A stretch of DNA of 64,000 nt from Nematostella vectensis (Eukaryota; Cnidaria; Anthozoa; Actiniaria; Edwardsiidae), in assembly GCF_932526225.1 (NCBI RefSeq), contig NC_064041.1, positions 7,585,042 to 7,649,041 on the forward strand. Direction: 5' to 3'. The position numbers and the translations under genes are program-made. Shown piece by piece: positions 1-34,456 of the stretch. The notes beneath the pieces were generated by a model, which did not search any database, was not told the DNA's origin, and worked only from the letters and a program-made list of their open reading frames with translations. The number at the start of each line of letters is the position of its first letter. Positions within the stretch are counted from its first letter, which is position 1.

Positions 1-477
1 AATATAACAGGTGCTTCTGATAACGTTTTAGTGTTCACCTTTGCAATGAAAACAAATTTAGTGTAAATAAATGTTTTCAAACACAAAATTCTTAGGTGTG
101 TCTCTTATGTTAATAAAAAAAGAAGAAAGCTAGAAAACTAGCCAAAAAAAGTTAGACCTTTTGCAGCCTCTTGAAATGCGTATGCTCCAAAAATAACAAT
201 GTCTAAATAAGAATGTCTGTTTCTCCATGAAAATAAAAAAAAACATTTGCCTAAGACTGGTCCCTTAAAAGAGGCACAACTTATGCCTGGAATAGAGCTT
301 CTCCTCGTTTCAAGAACCATTCCCTGGCAGACAATCTGCCTGACAAATCTACTGTGCATGTCAATATGCCTTTATACAGTTCATTCTCAATGTGCCTTGT
401 TAAGAGACAACATCCTTTGCCTTACTTTGCACTACATGTAGTAATGGTTTAAGATAGGTGTCAGACATAAGAACTTC
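1..477. other. 3' flank / presumed 3' UTR of HMCES
   Basis: Lies immediately downstream of the HMCES stop codon when read on the minus strand. No conserved coding motif was recognised on either strand, and the short open frames here look like chance. I saw no canonical AATAAA on the minus strand, so the cleavage site is undefined and may lie outside the window. Confidence 0.5.
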
Positions 478-3400
478 TTACTGCACTTTTCTTTTCTTGG
501 CCAGGGGACTGCTCAGCTCTTCTTTTACTTCCTTTTTGGGAGATTTGGTAAAGAATGATGATATCCCACCACTTTTTGGTGGTTCTTTTAACCTGCAAAA
601 GTAGTTCATAGTTATGAGGAAAAAAATGTGCTTCATGACTACAAAATGATCATTCTATGACTGTTAAACCTTGATGTAATCTGTTAAATACCAATAAAAC
701 TTCTTTCCCCCTCCCATCCTACAAGTTTTTAATCAACCAAAACACATGTTTGGCTCCCAGGACTCTCCCTGTCCCAGTACCTACATAATGGCAAACAAGT
801 AGTAATGACTTACTTCGGAGTATTTGAACAAGCAACAGATTGATTCAGTAAAGTGCCACTGGGACTTGAAGCCTCTTCCTTCTTTGGAGATTTGGTAAAA
901 AAGGAGGTAATTGACCCCTTAGATGGAACTTTGCTGCTGACTGCAGATGGCTTGTCCCTACAAATAAAAATAGATGCTGAATTACTTATATGCACTTGCC
1001 ACTAGTTGTCGGCCCCTGGGGACTCTCAAGAATTTGGTATTGGGGTACTCATTCCAAAAACTGCAGAGGGGCCTTATGCTCATGGATGGAAATCCAAGAT
1101 GGGGCTGTACAGCTACTAGGTGGTGGATCTAAGGGGGGGGAGGGGAGTGGACTCTAATGTCCACAGGTTAACTTCCTTCCCACCCTTCTAAAAATACTGG
1201 TTCGTTCTCCAGTAGCTGACAGCAGAATGTGTATTTTTTGTGTTAAAATAACTACCATCTCAAATCGATCTGTCCTCCCAAAGTAAGTCTAAAAGACCGT
1301 TGTTGTACTCACAGGTCAATTGGAGCAATGCAGTCAGGTCCATTATGTCGGCTGTTGTTCATAGCAGTTGAAACCGGGTGCCAATCAAGACAGTTGACAG
1401 ACTTCAAACATTTCAGTGCCTACCAGAGTCAAAACAAAAAAGGCAACTCAATACAAGGATCTCCTATCCTAGCTAAAAAAATTGTCTGTGGGAGGTGGAT
1501 GGGGGGGGGGGGGGAGGAGGCTTTGCTGTCCTTTTTATTTACTAGATGGCAATTTATTCCATATCTCCTTTGTAAAATTCTCACTTCACCTTGTAGTGCA
1601 AGAGCCCTTGGCCTAATGCATTGCTCCTACCTGAGTATAGGGGACATTGTCATACTCCAACCACTGTTTTACTGCTTCATCTCCATCTAAGATTGCCTGT
1701 TATTATAAATAAAAAAAAATCCATTGCCTTTCTGGGCTGCCTTACACATGAAGTTATTAGTCAGTGTTGCAGCTAAAAAAGATTACATGTTACATACTGG
1801 CATCCTGTGATGTAGCCATTTTATTGATTCAGAGGAGTCCATTGTTATGATGGAATATGAATACAAGGTCTCACTATCCCCTGATGAATCCTATTAAAAA
1901 TAAACATCATCACAATGAATGACAGCTGCTGATAATACTGACATGGCATTACTCTTTCTCTCCCTTAGACAGATGGGAGGATTAGCAGTACTGTGTTAAC
2001 TGATTCCTTTTCTACTTACATGAGATGTAAGGGCTGATATATCGTACCTACACCCCATTTGACAATATCCTATTGGATCACACCTATTGGATCATACTTG
2101 ATTGGTCCACACACCCAATTGAATCACACCCTATTTGGCCGCACCCCATTGGATGACACCCTATTGGACCACACCCCACAGGATCAACCCCATTGGATCA
2201 CACCCCAGTGGCTGAGACAGGTAGCTAGCCTCCTCCAAACTAAAATAATATATTTTAGAGAAGTGTAAGGGAGGTAATACTATAGGACCAACTTCCCCTT
2301 CCCTCAAACTCCTTCTAGTAATTCAGGTTCCATCTGCTAACCGGGGATTTCCAGCAGTCAAATAGCCCAGCCATTGTCAGGAGCCGTCTAGGCTTACTGG
2401 TCTCTGTATCGCATGGTATTTCTGCATTCTCTTGTTTCATATCAAAGCTGGATTTGAAGTAAATGAAGTAGGGCTGCTTTTTACCATCTTTTCCAGTCTT
2501 CCATTCATAGAATCTATGTAATCAAGACACAATAATGACACAATAACTCTGGTAGCCTCGCATAATGGATAAGGCTCTATTGTATCTAAAATTATTATTT
2601 CTGGCTGTGACACAGGCTAGGATAGAACCTTTGTTTGAGCAAATAATTGCTGAACCAAAACAATTGCTGTCATACCATTTCACAAGATTTGTCTGTTTCT
2701 TTAACGGCACAGCCACGCCCATTTCCTTATAGTTTTTTAAAAGATATTGGGGGGGCATGTGCCCCCCGTGCCCCACCCCCTGCCACGCCCCTGGGAAAAT
2801 CATCAGTCAATTTTGATTTTGTTCTTCTGTTATTGACTTACCCATCTGCCAGTATCACACAGCGCCGTCCCTGAATAAGGGGCATTTTATAAGATGCTTT
2901 GCTCATCAAAGAATCACTGCGAGCATTATTCATCTTGTACTCAAATTTTGCTGGGTCTCCCTTAAACCAGTTGGGCACCAAGCCCCATTTCATTGTGTGT
3001 AATGTCCTCTCTGGGGGGTTTGTCTCATCAGCAAGTTCAGACGATGACACATGCTTGGTAGATACCAAAACAGGTCTAATAAAAAATATAGAAACAATCA
3101 TAGTTGTTTTAATAATTGGTAGACAACAAGCTAGTGTGTTTTCACTTCAAAAGAGTTCAATATAAAATAAAATAAATAAAAAAATTAATTAAGCATAAAT
3201 AGATAAATCTATGTTAAAGACACTCAGGTAAAGCCAGGGGTGTCAGGGTGAACACTAGGGTTCAAGTTTGAAAATAGCACAGAATACCCCAGGAACAAGG
3301 TTGAGTTTGAAACCAGACGCCTCAACAAAATCAATGACAAAATGGGGTTTGCTGTCCATGTTTGAGACACATATAGAAGTGTATTTGTGGTGGTGAGGGG

Positions 3401-4467
3401 CCATACAAGCCCCTCCTGTCTCATGGATAGCCCTCCACCTCCTGACTGTTGTATACCGTAGCCCTCTTCCTCCTGAATCTTCTCTTGTGCATCCATTCCA
3501 CTCTCCTTACTGTTGAATAGTCACTCCCTTCTGACTCTTGTTCAGCCCTTCACCCTCCACACTCTTGTATAGCTCTTCCCCTCTCCTGATTGTTGAATAG
3601 CCCCTTTCCCCTTCTGATGGATGTCATAGCCCCTCCCCCTCCAGACTCTTGGATAGCCATCCCCCTCTCCTGACTGTTGAATAGCCCCTCTTCCCCTTCT
3701 GACCAGGGGTATAGCCTGGCACAGGGCGTGGGGTGGCACCCCCCCCCCCCCCTTTCTGGTCCAATAAAGCTATTATGTATTTTGTTGCCTCTTAGATGTA
3801 AATGAATGATCTTGAGAATTTTTTTTTGCCCCTCCCCAAAAAGAAAAATCCTGGCTATGCCCTGGCTGACTGCTAATGTATAGCACATTCCCTTCAGGTC
3901 CCTACTAACTCTTGTATAGCTACTCACTGCAGCGACATAGCCAGGGTTTTTAACAGGACGGGGCCCAAAATGGACTTTCAAGGCATTTTATCCTGTATTT
4001 TATGTCTCATACATTTACTGTATTTTTGGGCCCCCTAGGCCACCCCCTGCCCTGTACTGGTTGTTGTAGAATACCTACCCTCTCTTGACTGTTGTGTATC
4101 AACCACCCCCCCCCCCCCCCCCCCCCCGACTATTGTAGCTGGGTTAATAAACATCATTATAACACCAGGAAATGCTTGGTGACATACGTGTAGGCCTGTG
4201 GTGCGATGTTGTATGAAGCCCGGTATTTCCCTTCGGACCCCTTGCGCCACCGAGGGACCTGAACATCGCCATTTCTACCCCTGAAGCGGCAGGCTTTTGG
4301 GATATCTTCAGGTCCTAAGGTACTGCAACGAAACACGACAATTTAGAGACGTCACAAAAGTCGGAGCCTAGCTTGGATATTTGATGAGTATGATGATGAT
4401 ATCGTGGACGGTTTTATGTGGCAGGAAATACGCACTACAAATCTTACCAAGCGGTTCTCCCACACAT
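478..4467 (-). CDS. HMCES: HMCES, SRAP-domain abasic-site DNA-protein crosslink sensor (9 exons)
   Basis: Exons (minus strand, 5' to 3'): 4448-4467, 4188-4322, 2842-3075, 2342-2513, 1798-1890, 1631-1696, 1313-1419, 814-957, 478-592. All junctions are GT-AG and phases agree, giving 361 aa, close to vertebrate HMCES. The protein begins MCGRT, so Cys2 is placed for the thiazolidine crosslink to abasic sites. Other SRAP signatures are WGLVP (82-86), NNARSD (101-106), ILADGFYEW (126-134, with the Glu) and HHRMP (214-218, with the His). By family knowledge it shields abasic sites in single-stranded DNA at replication forks. The C-terminus has two PIP-like segments, KGSITSFF (289-296) and SGGISSFF (331-338), and ends in a basic AKKRKVQ likely to be a nuclear signal. 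It is divergent from PKN, with 793 bp between the start codons. The 20-nt first coding exon is short, but it joins in frame and supplies the essential MC start. Confidence 0.93.
2068..2208. repeat. Minisatellite with repeated ATTGG in HMCES intron 4
   Basis: Degenerate tandem copies of a roughly 16-18 bp unit resembling CCCATTGGATCACACC. Most copies contain ATTGG, the reverse of a CCAAT box. It stays open in one plus-strand frame, but this is due to repeat composition rather than a gene. Confidence 0.7.
2712..2796. mobile_element. Short MITE-like repeat, family with copy at 57129
   Basis: Begins GGCACAGCCACGCCC and ends GCCACGCCCCTGG, with a G/C-rich palindromic centre. A related copy with the same left end and a similar middle lies at 57129-57222 in the synaptotagmin intron. 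Both sit in introns. Non-autonomous DNA transposon origin is inferred. Confidence 0.5.
3417..3710. repeat. Pyrimidine-rich minisatellite in HMCES intron 2
   Basis: Around nine diverged copies of a 30-33 bp unit of the form CTCCTGACTGTTGAATAGCC plus a CCCTTCC-rich tract. Strand asymmetry is strong (C+T rich on the plus strand). The minus-strand open frame over it is repeat-driven. Confidence 0.7.
3713..3864. mobile_element. MITE-like element with imperfect terminal inverted repeats
   Basis: The left end CCAGGGGTATAGCC is matched in inverted orientation by GGCTATGCCCTGG at the right end. The body contains a long C run and CTGGCTATGCC-type sequence. No convincing target duplication was found. 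A similar inverted pair (CATAGCCAGGG to CCCTGCCCTG, with an inner GGGCCCAAAA/TTTTGGGCCC palindrome) follows at about 3936-4048. Confidence 0.45.
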
Positions 4468-5260
4468 GAATAAAATCGCGAACGTGACCTTCTAAAAGAA
4501 AACCCAAAACTTGCTTCCCGCCTACTAACACGAACACCAAACTTCTAAGAAACCGTTTCCTTTGTTCTTCAGGTCTTTAATTGCTTCATAAGTCGACGGC
4601 ACGCATTATAGGGCTTAATTTCTGTAGAAATCTGCGACGCGTTTCACAAGTTAGTGAAACTTCGCGCTATTTAGCGCTGCTGCTCGGTGGCCAAGGCGCG
4701 GGGGTGTGTGACAATGAGTCATACATTGCGTGATGCGTGACTTGCAAGAGCCTAAATATGTTCTAAAATGAACATGAAATAAAACTTTAGTCTAACGCTT
4801 CCAAGTACAAATATTCGATATTTAAAATCTCGATTAAGAAAGTTTTAATTATTTTACGGGAAAATAATTCCCGACGGCGGTGTTTGGATCACGTGGTTTC
4901 CCGGCTGTCAATGCGCGCCGTGAACTTCTTCGGTTGTTACCCTCAGTACCTCGAATGTGAAAAATTTCCTCCGGCTCTTTCCAGAATTCAGTCCCGATTT
5001 TACACGTTTATCACTCATCTTTAAAATCAGGGTTTGCACCAAGAGCTAATTTAGTCATTTAGTAGTAGCTCTGCGGTGATTTTAGGTACTAGAAAACAGA
5101 TTCAGATACGTAGGAAAGTTGTTTACTTAGACATCTCTATCAACATGACAGCAAGAAACTTTCGGTGATGGTTGAAGTTGGACAAATTTACGAACGAGTT
5201 TTGAAATCTCCAGGCCTAAATACGCAAGCCTGTAGCAAAATGCAATAGCATAGAGTCGAA
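4468..5260. promoter_or_regulatory. Bidirectional promoter region between HMCES and PKN
   Basis: These 793 bp separate two divergent start codons, so both genes must be transcribed outward from here. Visible motifs include an AP-1-like TGAGTCA at 4715-4721, a nearby TGCGTGA, and a CACGTG E-box at 4890-4895, within a stretch of CpG-bearing sequence near 4620-4930. No TATA box was assigned and the start sites are unknown. The regulatory role is inferred from gene arrangement. Confidence 0.6.
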
Positions 5261-29881
<24,621 letters not shown>

Positions 29882-30276
29882 AACTCTCCAGCAACAGATT
29901 CGCAAGTTGCCCTCTGCACATGTGCAACCAAGCCCCCACTGACTGCGCATGCGCAACCAGTTCTCCGACTGCGCATGCGCAGTTTCCGTTGTGTTATTGG
30001 AGGGGTGGGGAGGGTCGGTCTCGTCGTTTAGTTTTACTTTAATTGAATTTAGTCTACAATTTTTTGTGACAGAGAACAATTTTATAAAGTGCCTGCTTTT
30101 TATTTTTCATAGCAAGTTTGGCAATAGTACAAGTTGGGCTGAGGTGCGCACTTATTGCTGTACCGGCCCTGAGATATATACATATACATATTATATATAC
30201 GCTGTCACGCGTGTTGTACTATAAAGAAATATGACAAGAGATCAAATGCGCAGAATGACTGCGTGTAAACAATAAA
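29882..30276 (+). terminator. PKN: PKN 3' UTR with polyadenylation signal AATAAA
   Basis: The sequence after the PKN stop contains a canonical AATAAA at 30271-30276, about 390 bases downstream. Cleavage would be expected 10-30 bases later. No further PKN coding sequence is visible. Confidence 0.6.
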
Positions 30277-30299
30277 CACGAATCGTAAGATCTTTGGCC

Positions 30300-31026
30300 T
30301 GTCTCCTTTGCATAGCATACTGTCACATGAACGGGGTCTAGTCCGAGAAAAAAAAACTGAAAATATTTTAACCCTCATAAATACTATAAATACACAAGTC
30401 TATACTCCCCGAAATACCCGATTACAAAGGGAATACAATTGCCTGCGCTGCAAGGGTAATAGTCTCCTGTGCGGTCGTTCTAACCTCGTTCAGATCTTGG
30501 GCTCAGTTACTAAGCGCTAGCGTGAGGTCAGAACGACGGCGTAGTTATGCTGTGTTTTTCTGTTTGTTTTTTCACTCTCTCCAACCGGAAGCTTCCGCTT
30601 GCTTCGCAAGCTAGAAAGGAATCGACACTAGGTAGAGTTTTTACGGTGTAAGACAAAAATAGTGCGTGGTGGATGGCTGGCGGTTTGGGTCCGTTCTTGA
30701 GATAACTTTCACTTTTTTCCGAACCCACCAAAACAATTAAACTAAACATATCCGCATTAAAAGAACTATAACTATATGACAAAGCCAACTAATTGGTAAG
30801 ATCTAAGATGCCATGGTAACTAGATTACGACAATAAAGCAGCCAACGATTTAGTACTTATCAGCTAATGAGTAAACAAAAGATGGGGAGGACTCGAAACC
30901 ACACGTTATTTTCGGCTTCCACTAGAGAGCCTAGCAACGTGTCAGTCGTACACCTCACAGGCCAGTGATCACTTCAAGGGCCTTATGGTTCTCTGAATAC
31001 ATAAATACTGATAAGACGGATTAGAT
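30300..31026. other. Intergenic, no gene recognised
   Basis: Between the PKN poly(A) signal and the signal-peptide exon. Short ORFs on both strands (for example minus 30528-30788) show no family motif. It may contain the promoter for the exon at 31027, but no TATA box is placed convincingly. Confidence 0.4.
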
Positions 31027-31105
31027 ATGAGGTCTTTGCTTTTATGTGCTTTCTTATTTGCTGTTGTCTGTGGAAACCCTGTGGAGGATCTGGACGGGGG
31101 TCCGG
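31027..31105 (+). CDS. Candidate first coding exon of a small secreted protein
   Basis: ATG at 31027 opens MRSLLLCAFLFAVVCGNPVE, a textbook signal peptide (positive n-region, Leu/Phe/Ala/Val core, small residues before a Cys-Gly/Asn cleavage region), then DLDGGP. The frame reaches a strong donor, CCGG/GTAAGT, leaving one base (phase 1). No confident downstream exon was found: an acceptor near 32004 (TTTAATTTCAG/AT) would keep frame but adds only about 16 residues before a stop, and the region beyond is full of transposons. The product class is unknown; it could be a peptide precursor or matrix protein. Confidence 0.5.
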
Positions 31106-31424
31106 GTAAGTATAAGCCTCTACTTGGACATCGTAGTAGTTATAGGGTCACTTCAAAAAGTCATTTGCATCGTAAAATCTACTTTTTTTAACGATTTCAC
31201 TTGAGAATCCAAAGGAGAAGTCAGCGTTTTACCCGTAGATAATTCAAATAAACAAAAATCAAAGATGGTTAAGTCCCGCAACCCTTTTAAACCTGATGAT
31301 GCCTGGAATTGGAACGGGGTTGCGTTTTTTAGCAAGCATTTTTGTATTTTGTAGTTGTTGTTTGGTCCTCCAGAGTTGTTGATCGATGCACGTGCCTAAA
31401 GGCTTAGAGACCTGGCCAAAACTA

Positions 31425-31618
31425 TTATCTCTGAAATTAGCATCTCTGAAATTATTATCTCTGAAATTATCATCTCTGAAATTATCATCTCTGAAATTAT
31501 CATCTCTGAAATTATCGTCTCTGAAATTATCATCTCTGAAATAATTATCTCTGAAATTATCATCTCTGAAATTATCATCTCTGAAATTATCGTCTCTGAA
31601 ATTATCATCTCTGAAATT
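31425..31618. repeat. 15-bp minisatellite (ATTATCATCTCTGAA)n, about 13 copies
   Basis: Near-perfect copies of ATTATCATCTCTGAA with occasional CGT or TTC variants. The period, a multiple of three, yields a minus-strand repeat-peptide ORF (IISEM) with no evidence of being a gene. It lies downstream of the signal-peptide exon. Confidence 0.9.
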
Positions 31619-32092
31619 AAATCTGAAGGGCCCTTCTCGGCGTTCGTATTCGGGTAGCTCTCGGGAGTTCCTTTATCTTATTATTAATCTTGAATAATGC
31701 GTAGTAAGCGTGTCTTGAATACGTACAAATAAAAATATCCGAAAAGGGATGAGGTAGGATTATAACCATGACTGAACAGCAAAAAACAGGGGAGAGCAAA
31801 GGGCAGCAAGGGTGAGAAAGGAATACGGGCTTTACTGAAAAAAAAATGAGAACGTAATGTAATAAAAACTATCTGGGACACTTCTTATAAACTAGAATTT
31901 CCTTTTTAAGCTTGAGTGTCATGTAAAGGTCTAGATTTTGGGTGTATTCTATTTCTAATGCTCCATAATTTGCGATTCTGAAAAGAAATTAGATTTAATT
32001 TCAGATCTGGTAACTTTTAACGTGATCTTCATTGTAAATAATAATAGCAACTAAGGGTGAAGAAGCTGTCTGTAAAAGTATTCATTGGCGAA

Positions 32093-33833
32093 TCAGGCCC
32101 GTACCCAGGATTTTTCTTGGGGGAGGGGGGAAGAGGTGCGAAAGCCGAATGGACGCTAATTTTTCTAGGGGGGGGGGGGAGGTTTTCTGATAACAATCTA
32201 ACCAAAAGAAAACAAAGTTTTTATGCCATTGCTGTATCTCCACGGAATTTTTTTTATCGGATTTGGCCTAAAAAAGTCTAACTTATCAGCGTGATCTAGA
32301 TTCTTGGTATTGTCGAATTGCACCTAGAGTTTGCTTTTTCTCTTTCTCGATCTTACTTTTTTATCTCATCTCCTTATTACTCACTGGCGGCTCAACGGAC
32401 GTTTCCAGCGGAACAAATCACGAGAAAATCACAAGGTATCGCAGTAGTAGGCCCGTGACCAGGGGAGTTGAAGGGCTTTTGAAGAGCCCCCCCACCCCAC
32501 CCCTTCACCTCCCCCAACTCGACTGAAATGTCCGCTCTAATGAAGGAAACTTGAGTAACAATCCGACAAGATACCTAAGAGAAATTGGTCTGCAAAAGTG
32601 GTAAACGAACCCGCTGCTTAAAATCCTGGCTACGACTGAATAGTCGATTTCAACTCTAGTAGGAAGAGGGGGGGGGCATCTAAGGTCTCGGAAAGGATTA
32701 CCGATTCTGTTATCTCTTACGTTATAAAATTCGACCAATTGCTATTCCTAGGGGATGTTAAACGTTTTTTTGTCCGATTCTGCCATCTCTTAGGGTTATG
32801 TCCGCGCCCAAAATGGCCTCCCTTAGGGTTAGAATCGATTTTGCCGACGATTACCCCCGTCTGTTTTTATCGGATCCCCCCCCTCAATGACTTTCTAGCA
32901 CCATGCGGCAGCCGCAGTTTTTTTTGCCCTGTTGTTATTCACTAAAATCAATACTTCGATAGCAGGCACAGAAACATTTTTACTTTTTGTTGTTTTTATC
33001 TTAGCCTCCTTGGCACGCACCTCGAGTGTTTTTTTTTTGTACTTTTTTAGTATTTTTATGGTTGGGCTTCCTGTGGTACCATTCATGTAAGAGAGGGGAC
33101 TGAGGGTGTCTGAGTTATCCCTTTCTCCCTCCAAGGCCCCCCGCTCTTTTTTTATCCACAGGAAGTCCGAAATCGATAAGAGCACTTTTTTCCCAATGAA
33201 AGGCCCAAAACACTCGAGACGCCTGCAGAGGAGGTTCTTTTTATCCGTTTCATTTATATCATTTCGCGCGCGCATTAATAGTCCACGAATGGTGCCACAG
33301 CGTGTCAGGGACAAAACTGTGCGCAACGAGAAAGAGTCGAGTGACTGTCGCTGATGACACGCTGTGACGTCATCGTCATGCATGATGCTTTTCATGCATT
33401 AACAAGTGAGTTTATTAACCCCTTCCTATGCTTATAAGTAAATGAGTAGAAGAACGGATATTGAGTACATTCTAAGGTAATTCCAAGCCAAATTTATCTT
33501 AGTGTTCCCTTGCTGCAATTAATTTGATAAGGTCTCCCCGCCACAACGGCCGAAGGTCCACTTTCGGTTCTCAAGAGACGTGATATTTGTAGACAGAACT
33601 ATAAAGCATAAGCTAGATCACTGTAGCCAAATCCGACAATAAAGGTCCCGTGGAGATACTGCAAAGACATAACAATATCCCTTTTATCCGTTTTTTAGGG
33701 GGTGGTCAGATTTTTATCAGAGAACTCTCCCCTTCCCCCCCCCCCCCCCCCGGAAAAATTAGGTCCACTTTTTCTGATTTCGCAACCCCCCCCACCCCCC
33801 CCCCCTCCCAGGAAAATCCTGGGTACGGGCCTG
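32093..33833. mobile_element. Candidate 1.74-kb element bounded by inverted TCAGGCCCGTACCCAGGATTTT
   Basis: TCAGGCCCGTACCCAGGATT at 32093 is repeated inverted at the right boundary (AATCCTGGGTACGGGCCTGA, ending at 33833). Both termini are followed inward by poly(G)/poly(C)-rich sequence. A third end of the same family sits at 43756 (CAGGCGCGTACACAGGATT). No transposase was recognised. It contains a 166-codon minus ORF (32895-33395) without known motifs. It may be one element or two solo ends in opposite orientation; no target duplication was identified. Confidence 0.45.
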
Positions 33834-33956
33834 AGTAGCTGCAATGACACGGAAAAAAGCTACACTGAGATATAAAAAAACAGAAACACTGAGCTGCGGT
33901 CGGTTTCTTGCATTCCTGATAACTTTACCCAACTGGGGAGTTATTTCCCGCTTCTA

Positions 33957-34406
33957 ATGGTATCATGGCACATCCCATCTCAAAACGAAATTCCATACAG
34001 TCTCAAGGGAGACAACGTAAAAGTAGATGACGTAAATTATTATTACGAAGAAATCTGTCGGAACAATCAGGGATTATGTAATTTCATCAACAATCAAAAA
34101 GTCACTGCGGACCTATTTGGAAACATCGATGAGGACTCCTTCTACGATGACATCCACTTGAACAATCGAGTTGGTACCAAAAAGTTAGTGACGAACATCA
34201 AGGTACAAGTTGGTCTGAGAAGCGAAGACAAGGAATCCAATCGAGAAGGACAACAAGCTAGGAAATTTAACAGACAAAGAAGACAAAGACCCCCATGGAA
34301 TTCAAGCTATAATGAAGCATTTCCGACACTTCCACCACCTTTCCGAGCACTTGACGCATTGGCGGAATATTTCAAAAGACAGGGGTTTGCGCACCGTCCA
34401 AGATAA
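33957..34406 (+). CDS. LINE ORF1 fragment, probable SGNH/GDSL esterase C-terminus
   Basis: A 149-codon open frame ending in TAA. The DDIHLNNRVGTKKL segment matches the C-terminal Asp-x-x-His block of SGNH hydrolases (DGIHLN-type) found in ORF1 of CR1/L2-clade LINEs. A basic tail (RKFNRQRRQRPPW) may bind nucleic acid. The catalytic Ser block is not seen, and the frame remains open upstream to about 33880, so ORF1 is 5'-truncated. Function is inferred from one motif and its position before ORF2. Confidence 0.55.
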   Translation: MVSWHIPSQNEIPYSLKGDNVKVDDVNYYYEEICRNNQGLCNFINNQKVTADLFGNIDEDSFYDDIHLNNRVGTKKLVTNIKVQVGLRSEDKESNREGQQARKFNRQRRQRPPWNSSYNEAFPTLPPPFRALDALAEYFKRQGFAHRPR

Positions 34407-34456
34407 GTGCATATGTTTAAATAATTTAATTCACATGTAATCAGAAAAAGATTCGT

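Noticed and set aside
32895-33395. 166-codon minus ORF as a gene
   Set aside because: No recognisable motif, and it lies within a candidate transposon; kept only as an internal feature of that element.
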